A stretch of 64,000 nucleotides of DNA from Lachnospiraceae bacterium UBA5902 (GTDB lineage Bacteria; Bacillota; Clostridia; Lachnospirales; Lachnospiraceae): contig DJEI01000072.1 in the NCBI GenBank assembly GCA_002431865.1, forward strand, positions 61,586-125,585, in the 5' to 3' direction. The position numbers were made by a program, and so were the translations under genes. Shown piece after piece: positions 54,794-62,796 of this stretch (within the stretch, counting starts at the first letter, position 1; each line of letters begins with the position of its first letter). Below the pieces are notes generated by a model. It searched no databases and was not told where the DNA came from. It saw only the letters and a list, made by a program, of their open reading frames with translations.

Positions 54794-56429
54794 CCAGATC
54801 AAGATTCCGGTACAGAAGGATGAGACAACGGCATTGAGAAAGAAAATACAGAAACTGCTCAAGACAAATCAGCCGTATACATATCAGATTGTCCGGAAAT
54901 CCTTAGATGCCAGAGATAAGGCAAATTTATTGCATATTTATACGGTGGATGTGGGAATCGCGGATTTATCCCAAATTCCATCTAAAATAATTGACAATAA
55001 AGACATTATGTTAACCAATAAAAAGAAATATGTATTTCCATATCAACAAAGAGACGATTTGGATGGGAATATGGACAGATCTGTATACCGTCCGGTCATC
55101 ATCGGAGCCGGTCCGGCAGGATATTTTGCAGCGTTGCAGCTTGCACGTGCCGGATACAGACCAATTGTTTATGAACGCGGAAAATGTGTGGAAGAACGGA
55201 CGAAGGATGTCGAGGGCTTCTGGCAGGAAGAGTCACCAATCTGTGCAAATTCAAACGTATCCTTTGGCGAGGGTGGTGCCGGAACCTTCTCGGACGGGAA
55301 ACTGAACACCGGTATTAAAGATAAATACGGACGGATTCAGGCGGTTATCCAGGATTTTATACGGTTTGGGGCGCCAGAGGAGATTGGTTATCTGAACAAA
55401 CCGCATATTGGAACGGACGTATTAAAGCGTGTGATGCGGAAAATGCGTGAGGAAATCAGTTCCCTTGGTGGGGAAATTCATTTCTCCCATCAGCTTACTG
55501 CAATCTCACATAAGTCAGATACACGCCTTGCACTTACGATCGAAAATCTGCAGAATAATCAGACAATCGTTGTGGGAACCTGTGCCTGTATTCTTGCAAT
55601 CGGGCACAGCGCAAGAGACACATTTGCGATGTTGCATGCGGCTGGTGTCACGATGGAAGCAAAATCCTTTGCGATGGGACTTCGAATCGAACATTCCCAG
55701 GTGATGATCAATGCGAGCCAGTATGGGACGAGTGAACAGGCAAAGCTGCTTCCGGCGGCAGATTATAAGATGACATATCGCTCAAGTAAGGGGCGAAGCG
55801 TGTATAGCTTTTGTATGTGCCCGGGTGGGTTCGTTGTCAATGCGTCATCCGGAGAAGAACAGAGCGTGGTAAATGGTATGAGCAACCATGGTAGAGATGA
55901 GGAAAATGCGAATTCTGCTATCGTTGTGAATGTGACACCGGAAGATTTTGCGGTGGATGGATTTGCCGAATATGGCGTGCTTGCAGGTGTGGAATTTCAG
56001 AAGAAATACGAACGCCTTGCCTATGAAGAGGGAAAAGGCAAAATTCCGGTACAGCGGTTTGAAGATTATCGGGAAAATCGTGTTACGACAGCTTTTGGAA
56101 GCGTGAAGCCGAATATCCGTGGCAGCTATCAATTTGCGAACCTCAATAATTGTTTGCCAGCCTATATAAATGATGCTATAATTGAAGGGATTTTGGACTA
56201 TAACCGCAAACTAAAAGGCTTTTCATCGGGAGATGCGGTGCTATCCGGTATAGAATCCCGAACATCGTCCCCCGTACGTATCGTGCGTGATGACACCTAT
56301 CGAAGCGACTATGCAGGTTTGTTCCCATGCGGAGAGGGCGCAGGATATGCAGGCGGTATCACATCCGCAGCGGTGGATGGAATCAAGGTTGCTGAGGCGG
56401 TTGCGGAATACATTAACAATATAGAATAA
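54780..56429 (+). CDS. FAD-dependent dehydrogenase (COG2509)
   Basis: 549 residues from ATG 54780, inside the end of the previous gene and coupled to it. An N-terminal ferredoxin-like region (about 1-100) is followed by the FAD motif PVIIGAGPAGYFAALQLARA and SFGEGGAGTFSDGKLNTG, then a C-terminal FAD-closing part PCGEGAGYAGGITSAAVDG. Uncharacterised family widespread in anaerobic Firmicutes. Lacks visible CxxC redox pair. Substrate unknown. Confidence 0.88.
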   Translation: MITINQIKIPVQKDETTALRKKIQKLLKTNQPYTYQIVRKSLDARDKANLLHIYTVDVGIADLSQIPSKIIDNKDIMLTNKKKYVFPYQQRDDLDGNMDRSVYRPVIIGAGPAGYFAALQLARAGYRPIVYERGKCVEERTKDVEGFWQEESPICANSNVSFGEGGAGTFSDGKLNTGIKDKYGRIQAVIQDFIRFGAPEEIGYLNKPHIGTDVLKRVMRKMREEISSLGGEIHFSHQLTAISHKSDTRLALTIENLQNNQTIVVGTCACILAIGHSARDTFAMLHAAGVTMEAKSFAMGLRIEHSQVMINASQYGTSEQAKLLPAADYKMTYRSSKGRSVYSFCMCPGGFVVNASSGEEQSVVNGMSNHGRDEENANSAIVVNVTPEDFAVDGFAEYGVLAGVEFQKKYERLAYEEGKGKIPVQRFEDYRENRVTTAFGSVKPNIRGSYQFANLNNCLPAYINDAIIEGILDYNRKLKGFSSGDAVLSGIESRTSSPVRIVRDDTYRSDYAGLFPCGEGAGYAGGITSAAVDGIKVAEAVAEYINNIE

Positions 56430-56442
56430 AGAGGGAAAAGAC

Positions 56443-57303
56443 GTGGACGAGAAACGAATCAGAGAAGCATTGAAGGATAAACAGCGAATCGTGTTAAAGA
56501 TCGGTTCGTCTTCCATTATACATGAAGAAACCGGTGGGGCAGATTACCGGAAGTTAGAAACATTGGTGCGCATTATCTGTGATCTGAAGAATCAGGGAAA
56601 GGACGTAATATTGGTATCGTCCGGTGCAATCGGTGTGGGATTTGAGATGCTGGGGCTGCGTCATAAGCCGAAAACCGTATCCCTGAAGCAGGCGTGTGCA
56701 GCGATTGGGCAGGGACAGCTTATGATGATCTACCAGAAGCTTTTCATGGAGTACAACCATATGGCTGCACAGGTTCTGCTGACATTTGATGCGATCACAG
56801 ATCCAGAGCGACGCAGAAACGCCGAGAATACGTTAAATGAGCTGTTACAGCAGGGCGTTATTCCGGTTGTCAATGAGAATGATACAGTGGCAACAGAGGA
56901 AATCGAGTTTGGTGACAATGATACAATGTCTGCAATCGTGGCACATCTGATCAAAGCAGATCTTCTGATTCTGCTTACGGATATTGATGGATTCTATACG
57001 GATGATCCACATAAAAATCCAGATGCGAAGAAGCTGACATTGGTGGAAACCATCGATGATACAATGAAGAATATGGCGAAGGATGCCGTGACAAACTATG
57101 GTACAGGCGGCATGTCCACGAAGATTGCGGCTGCACGAATTGCTACGGATTCCGGTGCAGATATGGCAATCATGGACGCTGAGAATCTGACACAGATCTA
57201 TGCTCTGATGGAAGGAAAGTCAGTGGGTACCCTGTTCTTAGCACATGAGAATGACAATTTTGATACAGTTGATTTCATCGTGCATAAAGGATACCAGAAA
57301 TAA
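56443..57303 (+). CDS. proB: glutamate 5-kinase without PUA domain
   Basis: First step of proline synthesis. 286 residues from GTG 56443, behind GAGGG. Amino acid kinase fold with VLKIGSSSI at the N-terminus, LVSSGAIGVG, NENDTV, FGDNDTMSAIVAHLIKAD and the C-terminal GTGGMSTKIAAARIA. The C-terminal PUA domain of the E. coli enzyme is absent. The proA gene that normally follows is missing; DUF896 stands in its place. Confidence 0.95.
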   Translation: MDEKRIREALKDKQRIVLKIGSSSIIHEETGGADYRKLETLVRIICDLKNQGKDVILVSSGAIGVGFEMLGLRHKPKTVSLKQACAAIGQGQLMMIYQKLFMEYNHMAAQVLLTFDAITDPERRRNAENTLNELLQQGVIPVVNENDTVATEEIEFGDNDTMSAIVAHLIKADLLILLTDIDGFYTDDPHKNPDAKKLTLVETIDDTMKNMAKDAVTNYGTGGMSTKIAAARIATDSGADMAIMDAENLTQIYALMEGKSVGTLFLAHENDNFDTVDFIVHKGYQK

Positions 57304-57325
57304 GAATAGAAATGGAGAATATCGC

Positions 57326-57571
57326 ATGAACGAAGCAGATATCCAGAGAATCAACGAATTAGCTAGAAAAAGTAAAACGGTGGAAGGTCTGACAGAAGCA
57401 GAGCTTGCGGAGCAGGCAGCTCTTCGTAAGGCATATATCGCAAGTGTGAAGCGCAATCTGAAATCACAGCTTGATAATATTGACATCAAGGAAGCCGATG
57501 GAAGTATCACACATGTGAAGGATATACCGAAGAATAAGCGAAACGAGTATATTCAGATCCGCTTAAAGTAG
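57326..57571 (+). CDS. DUF896 (UPF0291, YnzC-like) protein
   Basis: 81 residues from ATG 57326, behind ATGGAG; the longer frame reaches back into proB. The core is INELARKSKTVEGLTEAE followed by EQAALRKAYIASVKRN, the two-helix DUF896 fold. In Bacillus the relative YneA-operon protein YnzC is linked to the SOS region, but no function is proven. Sits between proB and the cyclo-ligase. Confidence 0.92.
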   Translation: MNEADIQRINELARKSKTVEGLTEAELAEQAALRKAYIASVKRNLKSQLDNIDIKEADGSITHVKDIPKNKRNEYIQIRLK

Positions 57572-57588
57572 ATAAAGGAATGGTTTGC

Positions 57589-58152
57589 ATGACAATTTCA
57601 GAATCAAAGAAAGAACTTCGTAAAGAAATTCTTGCAAAACGCAGGAATCTTTCAGAAGCATATCAAAAGCAGGCAGCGCAGGAGATTTATGAGAAGCTCC
57701 ATGCGCTTGCTGTGTATAAAGAAGCATCAGTACTGTGTCTCTATGTGCCAATTCAGAAGGAAGTCGATTTATTTCAATATATCCCGGAATTCCGTGCAGA
57801 TGGAAAGCAGATCTATCTGCCACGCGTCAACGGGAATATCATGGATTTTTATGCATATAATGAACGGACTGCGCTTGTTGAGGGTGCATATCATATATTA
57901 GAGCCGGACAGTAAGGTACAGTTACAACCGGAGAAGCTTGAAGGTACCTGTCTGATCGTGATGCCGGGGGCGGTTTTCACGAAAAGCTGTGACCGGATTG
58001 GTTATGGTGGCGGGTATTATGACCGGTATCTGGCGGCACATCCGGATTGTCATACTGCAGCGGTCGGTTATGCAGTTCAAATCGTAGATTCGATCATGAC
58101 TGAGGAAACAGACATAAAACCGGAACGTGTATTATATAATGGCAAACAATAA
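57589..58152 (+). CDS. 5-formyltetrahydrofolate cyclo-ligase
   Basis: Converts 5-formyltetrahydrofolate to methenyltetrahydrofolate with ATP. 187 residues from ATG 57589; AAAGGA lies 9 bases ahead, and the ATG at 57580 is too close to it. Signature GYGGGYYDRYLAAHP near the C-terminus and LRKEILAKRRNLS at the start. Works in the same one-carbon pool as MetH. Confidence 0.93.
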   Translation: MTISESKKELRKEILAKRRNLSEAYQKQAAQEIYEKLHALAVYKEASVLCLYVPIQKEVDLFQYIPEFRADGKQIYLPRVNGNIMDFYAYNERTALVEGAYHILEPDSKVQLQPEKLEGTCLIVMPGAVFTKSCDRIGYGGGYYDRYLAAHPDCHTAAVGYAVQIVDSIMTEETDIKPERVLYNGKQ

Positions 58153-58223
58153 CGATATTATGTAAACCAAAGATGATATGACGTGGAAATGGATTGGAAA
58201 GGGCAGCGATGGAGGACGTGTAT

Positions 58224-59147
58224 ATGGGTGAAGAAAAAGGAATCGGACTGGTGCTTGCCGGTGGTGGCGGCAAGGGCGCATATCAGGTTGGCGTATTAAA
58301 GGTGTTGCAGGAACAAGGGCTGTTAGAGGATGTGACAGCAATATCGGGTGCGTCTATCGGTGCTGTAAATGCGATGCTTTATTCGATGAATGATATGGAA
58401 CGGATGTATCAGGCGTGGAATGAGATTGATATGGATACCGTTTTTGATATTGATCTGAATATGCTTGTCGAAAAGCGTATGTATTTCTCCCGAAATGAGA
58501 TGCTTTCGATGTTTGAAAAATATATTGATATGGAAAAGATTAAGACAGATTCCCGAGATATCTATGTATCAATCAGCCGTTTAAACGAGACAGAGCAGCC
58601 GGAACAGGTAGAATACCGCAGGCTGGAGGACTATGACGCGGATACAAACCGGAAGATCCTGCTTGCGTCCACCGCACTTCCGGTTATGTATGAAGCAGTG
58701 GAAATCGATGGAAAAAAATACCGGGATGGGGGACTGTTAGACAATGAGCCAATCCAGCCGCTTTATGATCTTGGAATCCGCCAGTTTATTGTGATTGGCA
58801 TGCGTGCGGGAAAGGTTTTGAATACGGAGAAGTGGCCGGATGCACAGTTTATTACAATCTATCCAAGTCATGATCTCGGAGATCTGATCGACGGAACGTT
58901 GAATTTTACTGGACGTGCAAAGGAATTCCGGCAGATGCTTGGGGAGAAGGATGCACTTCGTGCATTGAAGACAAAATTCCACCCGGATGATCTGTATATC
59001 CGGATGGAACCGGTGCTGGCACAAAATGACTATAATGATATTGTGATGCAGATGCGTGTCAACCATACATACAAAACAATGGAGAATCGTGTCAATTCCA
59101 ATATAGAAAAGTTCAACAATATAGCTAAAAAGTACGAAAATTTATAA
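58224..59147 (+). CDS. patatin-like phospholipase
   Basis: 307 residues from ATG 58224, behind GGAGG at 8 bases; ATG 58209 is an alternative. Oxyanion loop LAGGGGKGAYQVG, nucleophile Ser44 in GASIG, and the catalytic Asp168 in YRDGGLLDN make the Ser-Asp dyad of patatins. No signal peptide or membrane helix, so cytosolic or peripheral. Likely a lysophospholipase or esterase; substrate not known. Confidence 0.92.
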   Translation: MGEEKGIGLVLAGGGGKGAYQVGVLKVLQEQGLLEDVTAISGASIGAVNAMLYSMNDMERMYQAWNEIDMDTVFDIDLNMLVEKRMYFSRNEMLSMFEKYIDMEKIKTDSRDIYVSISRLNETEQPEQVEYRRLEDYDADTNRKILLASTALPVMYEAVEIDGKKYRDGGLLDNEPIQPLYDLGIRQFIVIGMRAGKVLNTEKWPDAQFITIYPSHDLGDLIDGTLNFTGRAKEFRQMLGEKDALRALKTKFHPDDLYIRMEPVLAQNDYNDIVMQMRVNHTYKTMENRVNSNIEKFNNIAKKYENL

Positions 59148-59153
59148 AATATT

Positions 59154-59182
59154 TTGACAATTTGCACAAAAAATTGTATAAT
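59154..59182 (+). promoter_or_regulatory. strong predicted promoter of the cytidylate-kinase-like gene
   Basis: TTGACA (59154-59159), 17-base spacer, TATAAT (59177-59182), both perfect. Confidence 0.85.
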
Positions 59183-59187
59183 CAGAG

Positions 59188-59205
59188 TAAGTCAAAAATG
59201 ACTTA
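59188..59205. promoter_or_regulatory. palindrome in the initial transcribed region, possible operator
   Basis: TAAGTCA-AAAA-TGACTTA, a perfect 7-bp inverted repeat 6 to 23 bases after the -10 box, where transcription should just have begun. Suits a repressor site or a short mRNA hairpin. No regulator identified. Confidence 0.5.
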
Positions 59206-59232
59206 TACAAGGCGTGTAAAGGGGGCTTATCT

Positions 59233-59847
59233 ATGGCAAAGACAATTATCACGATTGGTAGACAGTTTGGTAGTAATGGTCGTAACATTGGTAGAAAGCT
59301 TGCTGAAAAGATTTCCGCGAACTTCTATGATAAGGAACTGATCAATGAAACGGCTAAGGAAAGCGGGTTGAGCGAGGAATTCCTGAAATCGCTGGATGAG
59401 AAACCAACGAGAAGTTTCCTGTATTCACTTGTTTCCGATCCATATAGTTATGGATTCACAAGTGCAGGCTATCAGACAAATCTGAACCAACAGGCATTTC
59501 AGGCAACGTATGATACGATTAAGAAGCTTGCAGATAAAGGACCATCTGTATTTGTTGGCCGTTGTGCAGATTATGCATTGCGTCATAATACGAATCTGAT
59601 TCGTATCTTTATACATGCGCCATTGGAGGAACGTATTAAGACCGTTTCAGAACGTTTTAATTTGACTCCAGATAAGGCAAAGGCACAGATTATAAAGGAA
59701 GACAAGGCACGTGCATCGTATTATAACTATTACACTTCCAAAAAATGGGGTGCACTGGAAAGCTATGATATATTTATCAACAGTAGTCTGATGAGTGAAG
59801 ACGATACCGTCGATTTCATCATTGATTACATAGATAAGATAAAGTAG
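59233..59847 (+). CDS. cytidylate kinase-like family protein
   Basis: 204 residues of the P-loop kinase fold: ITIGRQFGSNGRNIGRKLAE is the diverged P-loop region, then FYDKELINETAKESG, VFVGRCADYAL and RIFIHAPLEERIKTVSERF. It belongs to the cytidylate-kinase-like family (Cmk2) found in anaerobes beside normal Cmk; its nucleotide substrate is not proved. Has a consensus promoter with a palindrome behind it and a terminator after it, so a single-gene unit. Confidence 0.87.
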   Translation: MAKTIITIGRQFGSNGRNIGRKLAEKISANFYDKELINETAKESGLSEEFLKSLDEKPTRSFLYSLVSDPYSYGFTSAGYQTNLNQQAFQATYDTIKKLADKGPSVFVGRCADYALRHNTNLIRIFIHAPLEERIKTVSERFNLTPDKAKAQIIKEDKARASYYNYYTSKKWGALESYDIFINSSLMSEDDTVDFIIDYIDKIK

Positions 59848-59866
59848 AAAACACTTGAAATATCTT

Positions 59867-59911
59867 AAAAAATATCCTTTATCAGATATGATGGTAAAGG
59901 ATATTTTTTTG
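59867..59911 (+). terminator. terminator after the cytidylate-kinase-like gene
   Basis: Stem of about 15 bp (59867-59881 with 59895-59910) around a 13-base loop, ending in seven T. Confidence 0.9.
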
Positions 59912-59950
59912 TAAAAACATATAAAGAATCAGGATAAGAGGAATGGCAGC

Positions 59951-60364
59951 ATGGCGCTTAACGAGAAAACGCGGAAACACAATAATATAGATTTCCAGAA
60001 GGATTTGTCTGAGATTCTGACCAATGCAAAAATTGGGCTTTGGGCAATCGAGATGGATGAGGGCAAGGCACCGAGGATGTATTTCAATGACGTGGCAAGA
60101 GAGATCACTGGATTTTACGAGGATATGGACACCAGAGAAATGTTATGAACGCTGGTATAAGCGAATCGTGGATTCTGCCATTGATTCCGTGCAGGCAAGT
60201 GTCAAGGAGATGATTGAAGAGGGTAAATCTGAGAATACCTATCTATGCATGGATTCACCCGAAGAAGGGGCGTATCTATACACGATGCGGAGGCTCACTG
60301 GATGAGAATTATACAGCAGGAACTCGTTTGTGGGGCTATCATCAGGATGTTATAGAGAAGTTGA
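59951..60364 (+). pseudogene. frameshifted remnant of a PAS-type diguanylate-cyclase N-terminus
   Basis: ATG 59951 opens a frame reading DFQKDLSEILTNAKIGLWAIE and on to GFYEDMD, where it fails. The next frame continues with TPEKCYERWYKRIVDS as far as EEGKSE, and a third frame then gives YAWIHPKKGRIYTRCGG and TRLWGYHQDVIEKL. Joined, these form the N-terminal sensor domain common ahead of GGDEF domains in Lachnospiraceae. Two frameshifts (the first fits loss of an AC dinucleotide near 60110) and loss of everything after about 60364 mark it as a pseudogene. It ends 18 bases from the recombinase gene's stop codon. Confidence 0.75.
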
Positions 60365-60381
60365 TGGTATTTTCAATATGG

Positions 60382-61461
60382 CTATTTTTTAGATTTGCTG
60401 TCTGGGACTGTATTATGCTCCCGGAGCTGCACGGTATTTCTGGCGCGGCGCTTTCGATAATCATCCATGTCCGCATAGTGCTTCCTAGTTGTATTTACAT
60501 CAGAATGTCCTAAGACATCGGCAACGAGGTAAATATCAGAGGTTTCCTGATATAATGCAGTTCCGTAGGTGCTACGAAGCTTGTGCGGCGTAATATGCTT
60601 CAGAGGAACCGCAATCTGTGAATATTTCTTGACCATGTTCTGAATCGTTCGAACATTGATTCGGCTGTGGTGGGAGGAGAGGAAGAGCGCATTTTCAGAG
60701 CCTTTGGCAGGCGTAAGTTTCTTGCGTTCCTCTATATATTCCTGCAATGGTTCAACTGCCTCATCGCTGAAATAGACGATTGCCTCTTTGCCGCCTTTCC
60801 GGGTCACACGGATACATGTGTTCTTGAAATCCACGTCGTTCAGATTCAGACCGACACATTCGGAGATACGGATGCCTGTGGATAACATGAGCGTCATGAT
60901 TGCCAGGTCACGTACTTTGGATTTTTCGTGGAATTTGAGCTGACGGTCAGTCAGATTGGTTCCATATTCAACCGTATCAAGGAAATTTGCGGTTTCATCC
61001 GCGTCCATCCGTGTGATTGGTTTTTCTGGCAGTTTTGGGCGATCCACCTTATCAAATATATTTTCCTGCAGCATATCGTGCTTATACAGGTAATTAAAGA
61101 GGACACTCAGGGCACAGAGCTTGCGTTTGAGCGCAGATTTACCGTTTGTGTAGATACGGCCGTTCTTTTCGTATTTCTGGAGATAATCCAGATAGTCCTC
61201 GATGAAAAATGTATCTATGGACGCTAGGACGTCAAGAGAGACATCCTTCGGAGTATCACAAGGATGTTCGGTATAGACCTCACATATATATTCGAGGAAT
61301 ATTTTGATGTCACGCACATAGCCTAATCTGGTTCGCGGCGAAGTTGTCTGCTGGACACCACGGACGAATCGCTTGACGTAGTCGGGAAGATCGTTACACA
61401 CATTCCGTATCAAATCCAGATTGTGTTGTTCTTCCTGTTCATGATAAGTAATATCAGCCAT
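60382..61461 (-). CDS. XerS-like tyrosine recombinase
   Basis: 359 residues from ATG at 61461 (minus), with GGAGG 10 bases ahead; an upstream in-frame ATG at 61521 has no such site. N-terminal SAM-like DNA-binding domain (about 15-140), then the catalytic domain with all residues present: Arg198 (STGIRISE), Lys222/225 (RKGGK), His293 and Arg296 (TPHKLR), His319 (LGHSD) and Tyr329. Size and the insert before SKVRDLAIM resemble XerS, the single-recombinase dimer-resolution enzyme of streptococci, more than XerC/XerD. It could instead be an integrase of a lost element, as it adjoins a decayed gene. Confidence 0.85.
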   Translation of the reverse strand: MADITYHEQEEQHNLDLIRNVCNDLPDYVKRFVRGVQQTTSPRTRLGYVRDIKIFLEYICEVYTEHPCDTPKDVSLDVLASIDTFFIEDYLDYLQKYEKNGRIYTNGKSALKRKLCALSVLFNYLYKHDMLQENIFDKVDRPKLPEKPITRMDADETANFLDTVEYGTNLTDRQLKFHEKSKVRDLAIMTLMLSTGIRISECVGLNLNDVDFKNTCIRVTRKGGKEAIVYFSDEAVEPLQEYIEERKKLTPAKGSENALFLSSHHSRINVRTIQNMVKKYSQIAVPLKHITPHKLRSTYGTALYQETSDIYLVADVLGHSDVNTTRKHYADMDDYRKRRARNTVQLREHNTVPDSKSKK

Positions 61462-61511
61462 ATAATAAAAACCTCCAAATGCCTGTAAAACGTTGATTTT
61501 TCTATATTTCC

Positions 61512-61540
61512 AGAATACCACTACTCCTGTAATAAATCAA
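61512..61540 (-). promoter_or_regulatory. predicted promoter of the recombinase
   Basis: On the minus strand: TTGATT (complement of 61535-61540), 17-base spacer, TATTCT (complement of 61512-61517), about 50 bases before the start codon. Confidence 0.55.
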
Positions 61541-61548
61541 TAGATAAT

Positions 61549-61572
61549 TTCGTAAAACCTGGGTTTTGCGAA
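61549..61572. repeat. palindrome upstream of the recombinase, possible Xer or operator site
   Basis: TTCGTAAAACC and GGTTTTGCGAA (11-bp arms, one mismatch) around TG. It lies 8 bases upstream of the recombinase -35 box. Arm length equals that of Xer sites, but the 2-base centre is too short for a standard dif. Confidence 0.6.
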
Positions 61573-61798
61573 TAAATTTATAAACAAACATATAGAGGGA
61601 CTTCTACTGTTCCGACCATATACGCAATCATTTATGTGTAAAATGTCTGTATCCTTTAAATGTAAAAAACGGTTCCAATTATCTGTAATTAACCACAAAA
61701 CTATGATATTCTTTTCCAAAAAATGTATGCTAAGATAACTTGTGTTTAATAAGAACAACAAAGAAACTATATACAAAATAAACAAAGGAGAATCATAC

Positions 61799-62635
61799 AT
61801 GGGAAAAACATTTGAAAAGAAATTATTGTACAAAAAAGCAATCTGTTATTCCGGTTACCGGGAAGGTCAATGTCCAACCGGAGAAATGCCATCGAAGGAA
61901 CAGATTTCCGAAGATCTGCATCTGCTTGTGGCAGACGGCTATGGCTATATCCGTATGTATGAGCCAAATGCACATGCCGTTACTGTTCTGCAGGTGATCC
62001 GCGAGGAGAAACTTCCACTTCAGTGTATGATCGGCATTGATTCATTGGCGGAAATCAATTCTGCAGAATGTATCACAGGTCCACAGAGATTTAGTGATGA
62101 AGAACTGGCAGCACATGCAGCAAGCAATGATGCGCAGCTCGATCGATTGATCGCACTTGCAAATGAATATACAGACGAAATCGCGGCTGTCTCTGTCGGA
62201 AACGAAAACCGCTTCCCATTTGTAGGACATCTGGTATCTGAGGAACGCCTTGTGTCACATACGAAGAAGCTGAATGCAGCTGTGAAACAGTCAGTTGCAT
62301 TCTGTGAGGTTGATATTGACTGGAAGAATCTGGATGCAATCGCTAATGCGGTTGACATCATCGGCATTCATACCTACCCATACTATCCGGATAAGCAGAT
62401 CTGCTTTACGGAGCTTGGCTGGGCAACAAGGACGGCGCATAATGATCATGCCGATTATGCGTCGGTTGCAAATCAGAAACGCTACCTGGAGGAAATTGCT
62501 GACTATCTGAAATCTGAAGAAATCGTTGGATTTATATTTGAAGCATTCGATGAGCTCTGGAAAGATCCGTCCTCTCCGGCTGCTTCTGAGTGTAATTGGG
62601 GTATCTACGATATCAACCGGAAGAAAAAGTGGTAA
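61799..62635 (+). CDS. GH17-like beta-glucanase, apparently with internal deletion
   Basis: 278 residues from ATG 61799 behind AAAGGAG. The TIM-barrel pattern of bacterial glycoside hydrolase family 17 (exo-beta-1,3-glucanase type) is visible: ICYSGYREGQ, YGYIRMYE, acid/base Glu136 in VSVGNEN, HTYPYYP, nucleophile Glu205 in FTELGW, and FIFEAFDELWK. No signal peptide, so intracellular if active. Between HTYP and TELGW only about 10 residues remain where I recall about 35 in relatives, so one helix of the barrel seems missing. Activity on beta-1,3-glucan is therefore doubtful. Confidence 0.78.
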   Translation: MGKTFEKKLLYKKAICYSGYREGQCPTGEMPSKEQISEDLHLLVADGYGYIRMYEPNAHAVTVLQVIREEKLPLQCMIGIDSLAEINSAECITGPQRFSDEELAAHAASNDAQLDRLIALANEYTDEIAAVSVGNENRFPFVGHLVSEERLVSHTKKLNAAVKQSVAFCEVDIDWKNLDAIANAVDIIGIHTYPYYPDKQICFTELGWATRTAHNDHADYASVANQKRYLEEIADYLKSEEIVGFIFEAFDELWKDPSSPAASECNWGIYDINRKKKW

Positions 62636-62648
62636 AAATCAAATAAGT

Positions 62649-62681
62649 AGAGCCGCTTATCTAATTATGATAGGCGGCTCT
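62649..62681. terminator. hairpin between convergent GH17 and HD genes
   Basis: Perfect-to-G-U 13-bp stem (62649-62661 with 62669-62681) around TAATTAT. The T run behind it is poor, so termination strength is uncertain. Lies between convergent genes. Confidence 0.7.
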
Positions 62682-62705
62682 TGCTATTTTCAGAAGTTTG
62701 GCGTG

Positions 62706-62795
62706 TTTATATCATGTCGCCTGACGGCTCCATGTGTTTTTTCGCAATATGCCGGCTTGTGCAAGCACATCCGTCGCACTGCTCATTTATATCAT
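62706..62795. repeat. folded intergenic element flanked by 10-bp direct repeats
   Basis: TTTATATCAT occurs at 62706-62715 and 62786-62795. Between them GACGG/ATGTG pairs with CACAT/CCGTC (62723-62736 with 62766-62775, a 4-base bulge) and encloses GCTTG-TG-CAAGC (62755-62766). No coding frame fits. Could be a REP/MITE-like dispersed element; copy number unknown. Confidence 0.5.
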
Positions 62796-62796
62796 A

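Larger units (their letters stand above)
61462..61798. other. 337-base divergent intergenic region
   Basis: AT-rich region between the recombinase and the GH17-like gene. It holds the recombinase promoter (61512-61540), a 24-base palindrome (61549-61572), and the AAAGGAG ribosome-binding site of the GH17 gene. Nothing else could be supported; no clear promoter for the GH17 gene and no ORF of note was seen in 61573-61780. Confidence 0.7.

Noticed and set aside
60024-60513. Two separate small genes at 60024-60305 and 60214-60513
   Set aside because: They are successive frames of one broken PAS-type gene, and the second runs into the recombinase 3' end.
60667-61227. Plus-strand ORFs over the recombinase
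   Set aside because: Antisense shadows of a gene whose catalytic residues are all in frame on the minus strand.
61549-61572. Standard dif site
   Set aside because: The centre is 2 bases instead of 6 and the TTATGT-type arm is absent; kept only as an unexplained palindrome.
60382-62635. A complete mobile element or integrative island
   Set aside because: No attachment-site repeats, tRNA target, transposase or excisionase was seen around the recombinase.
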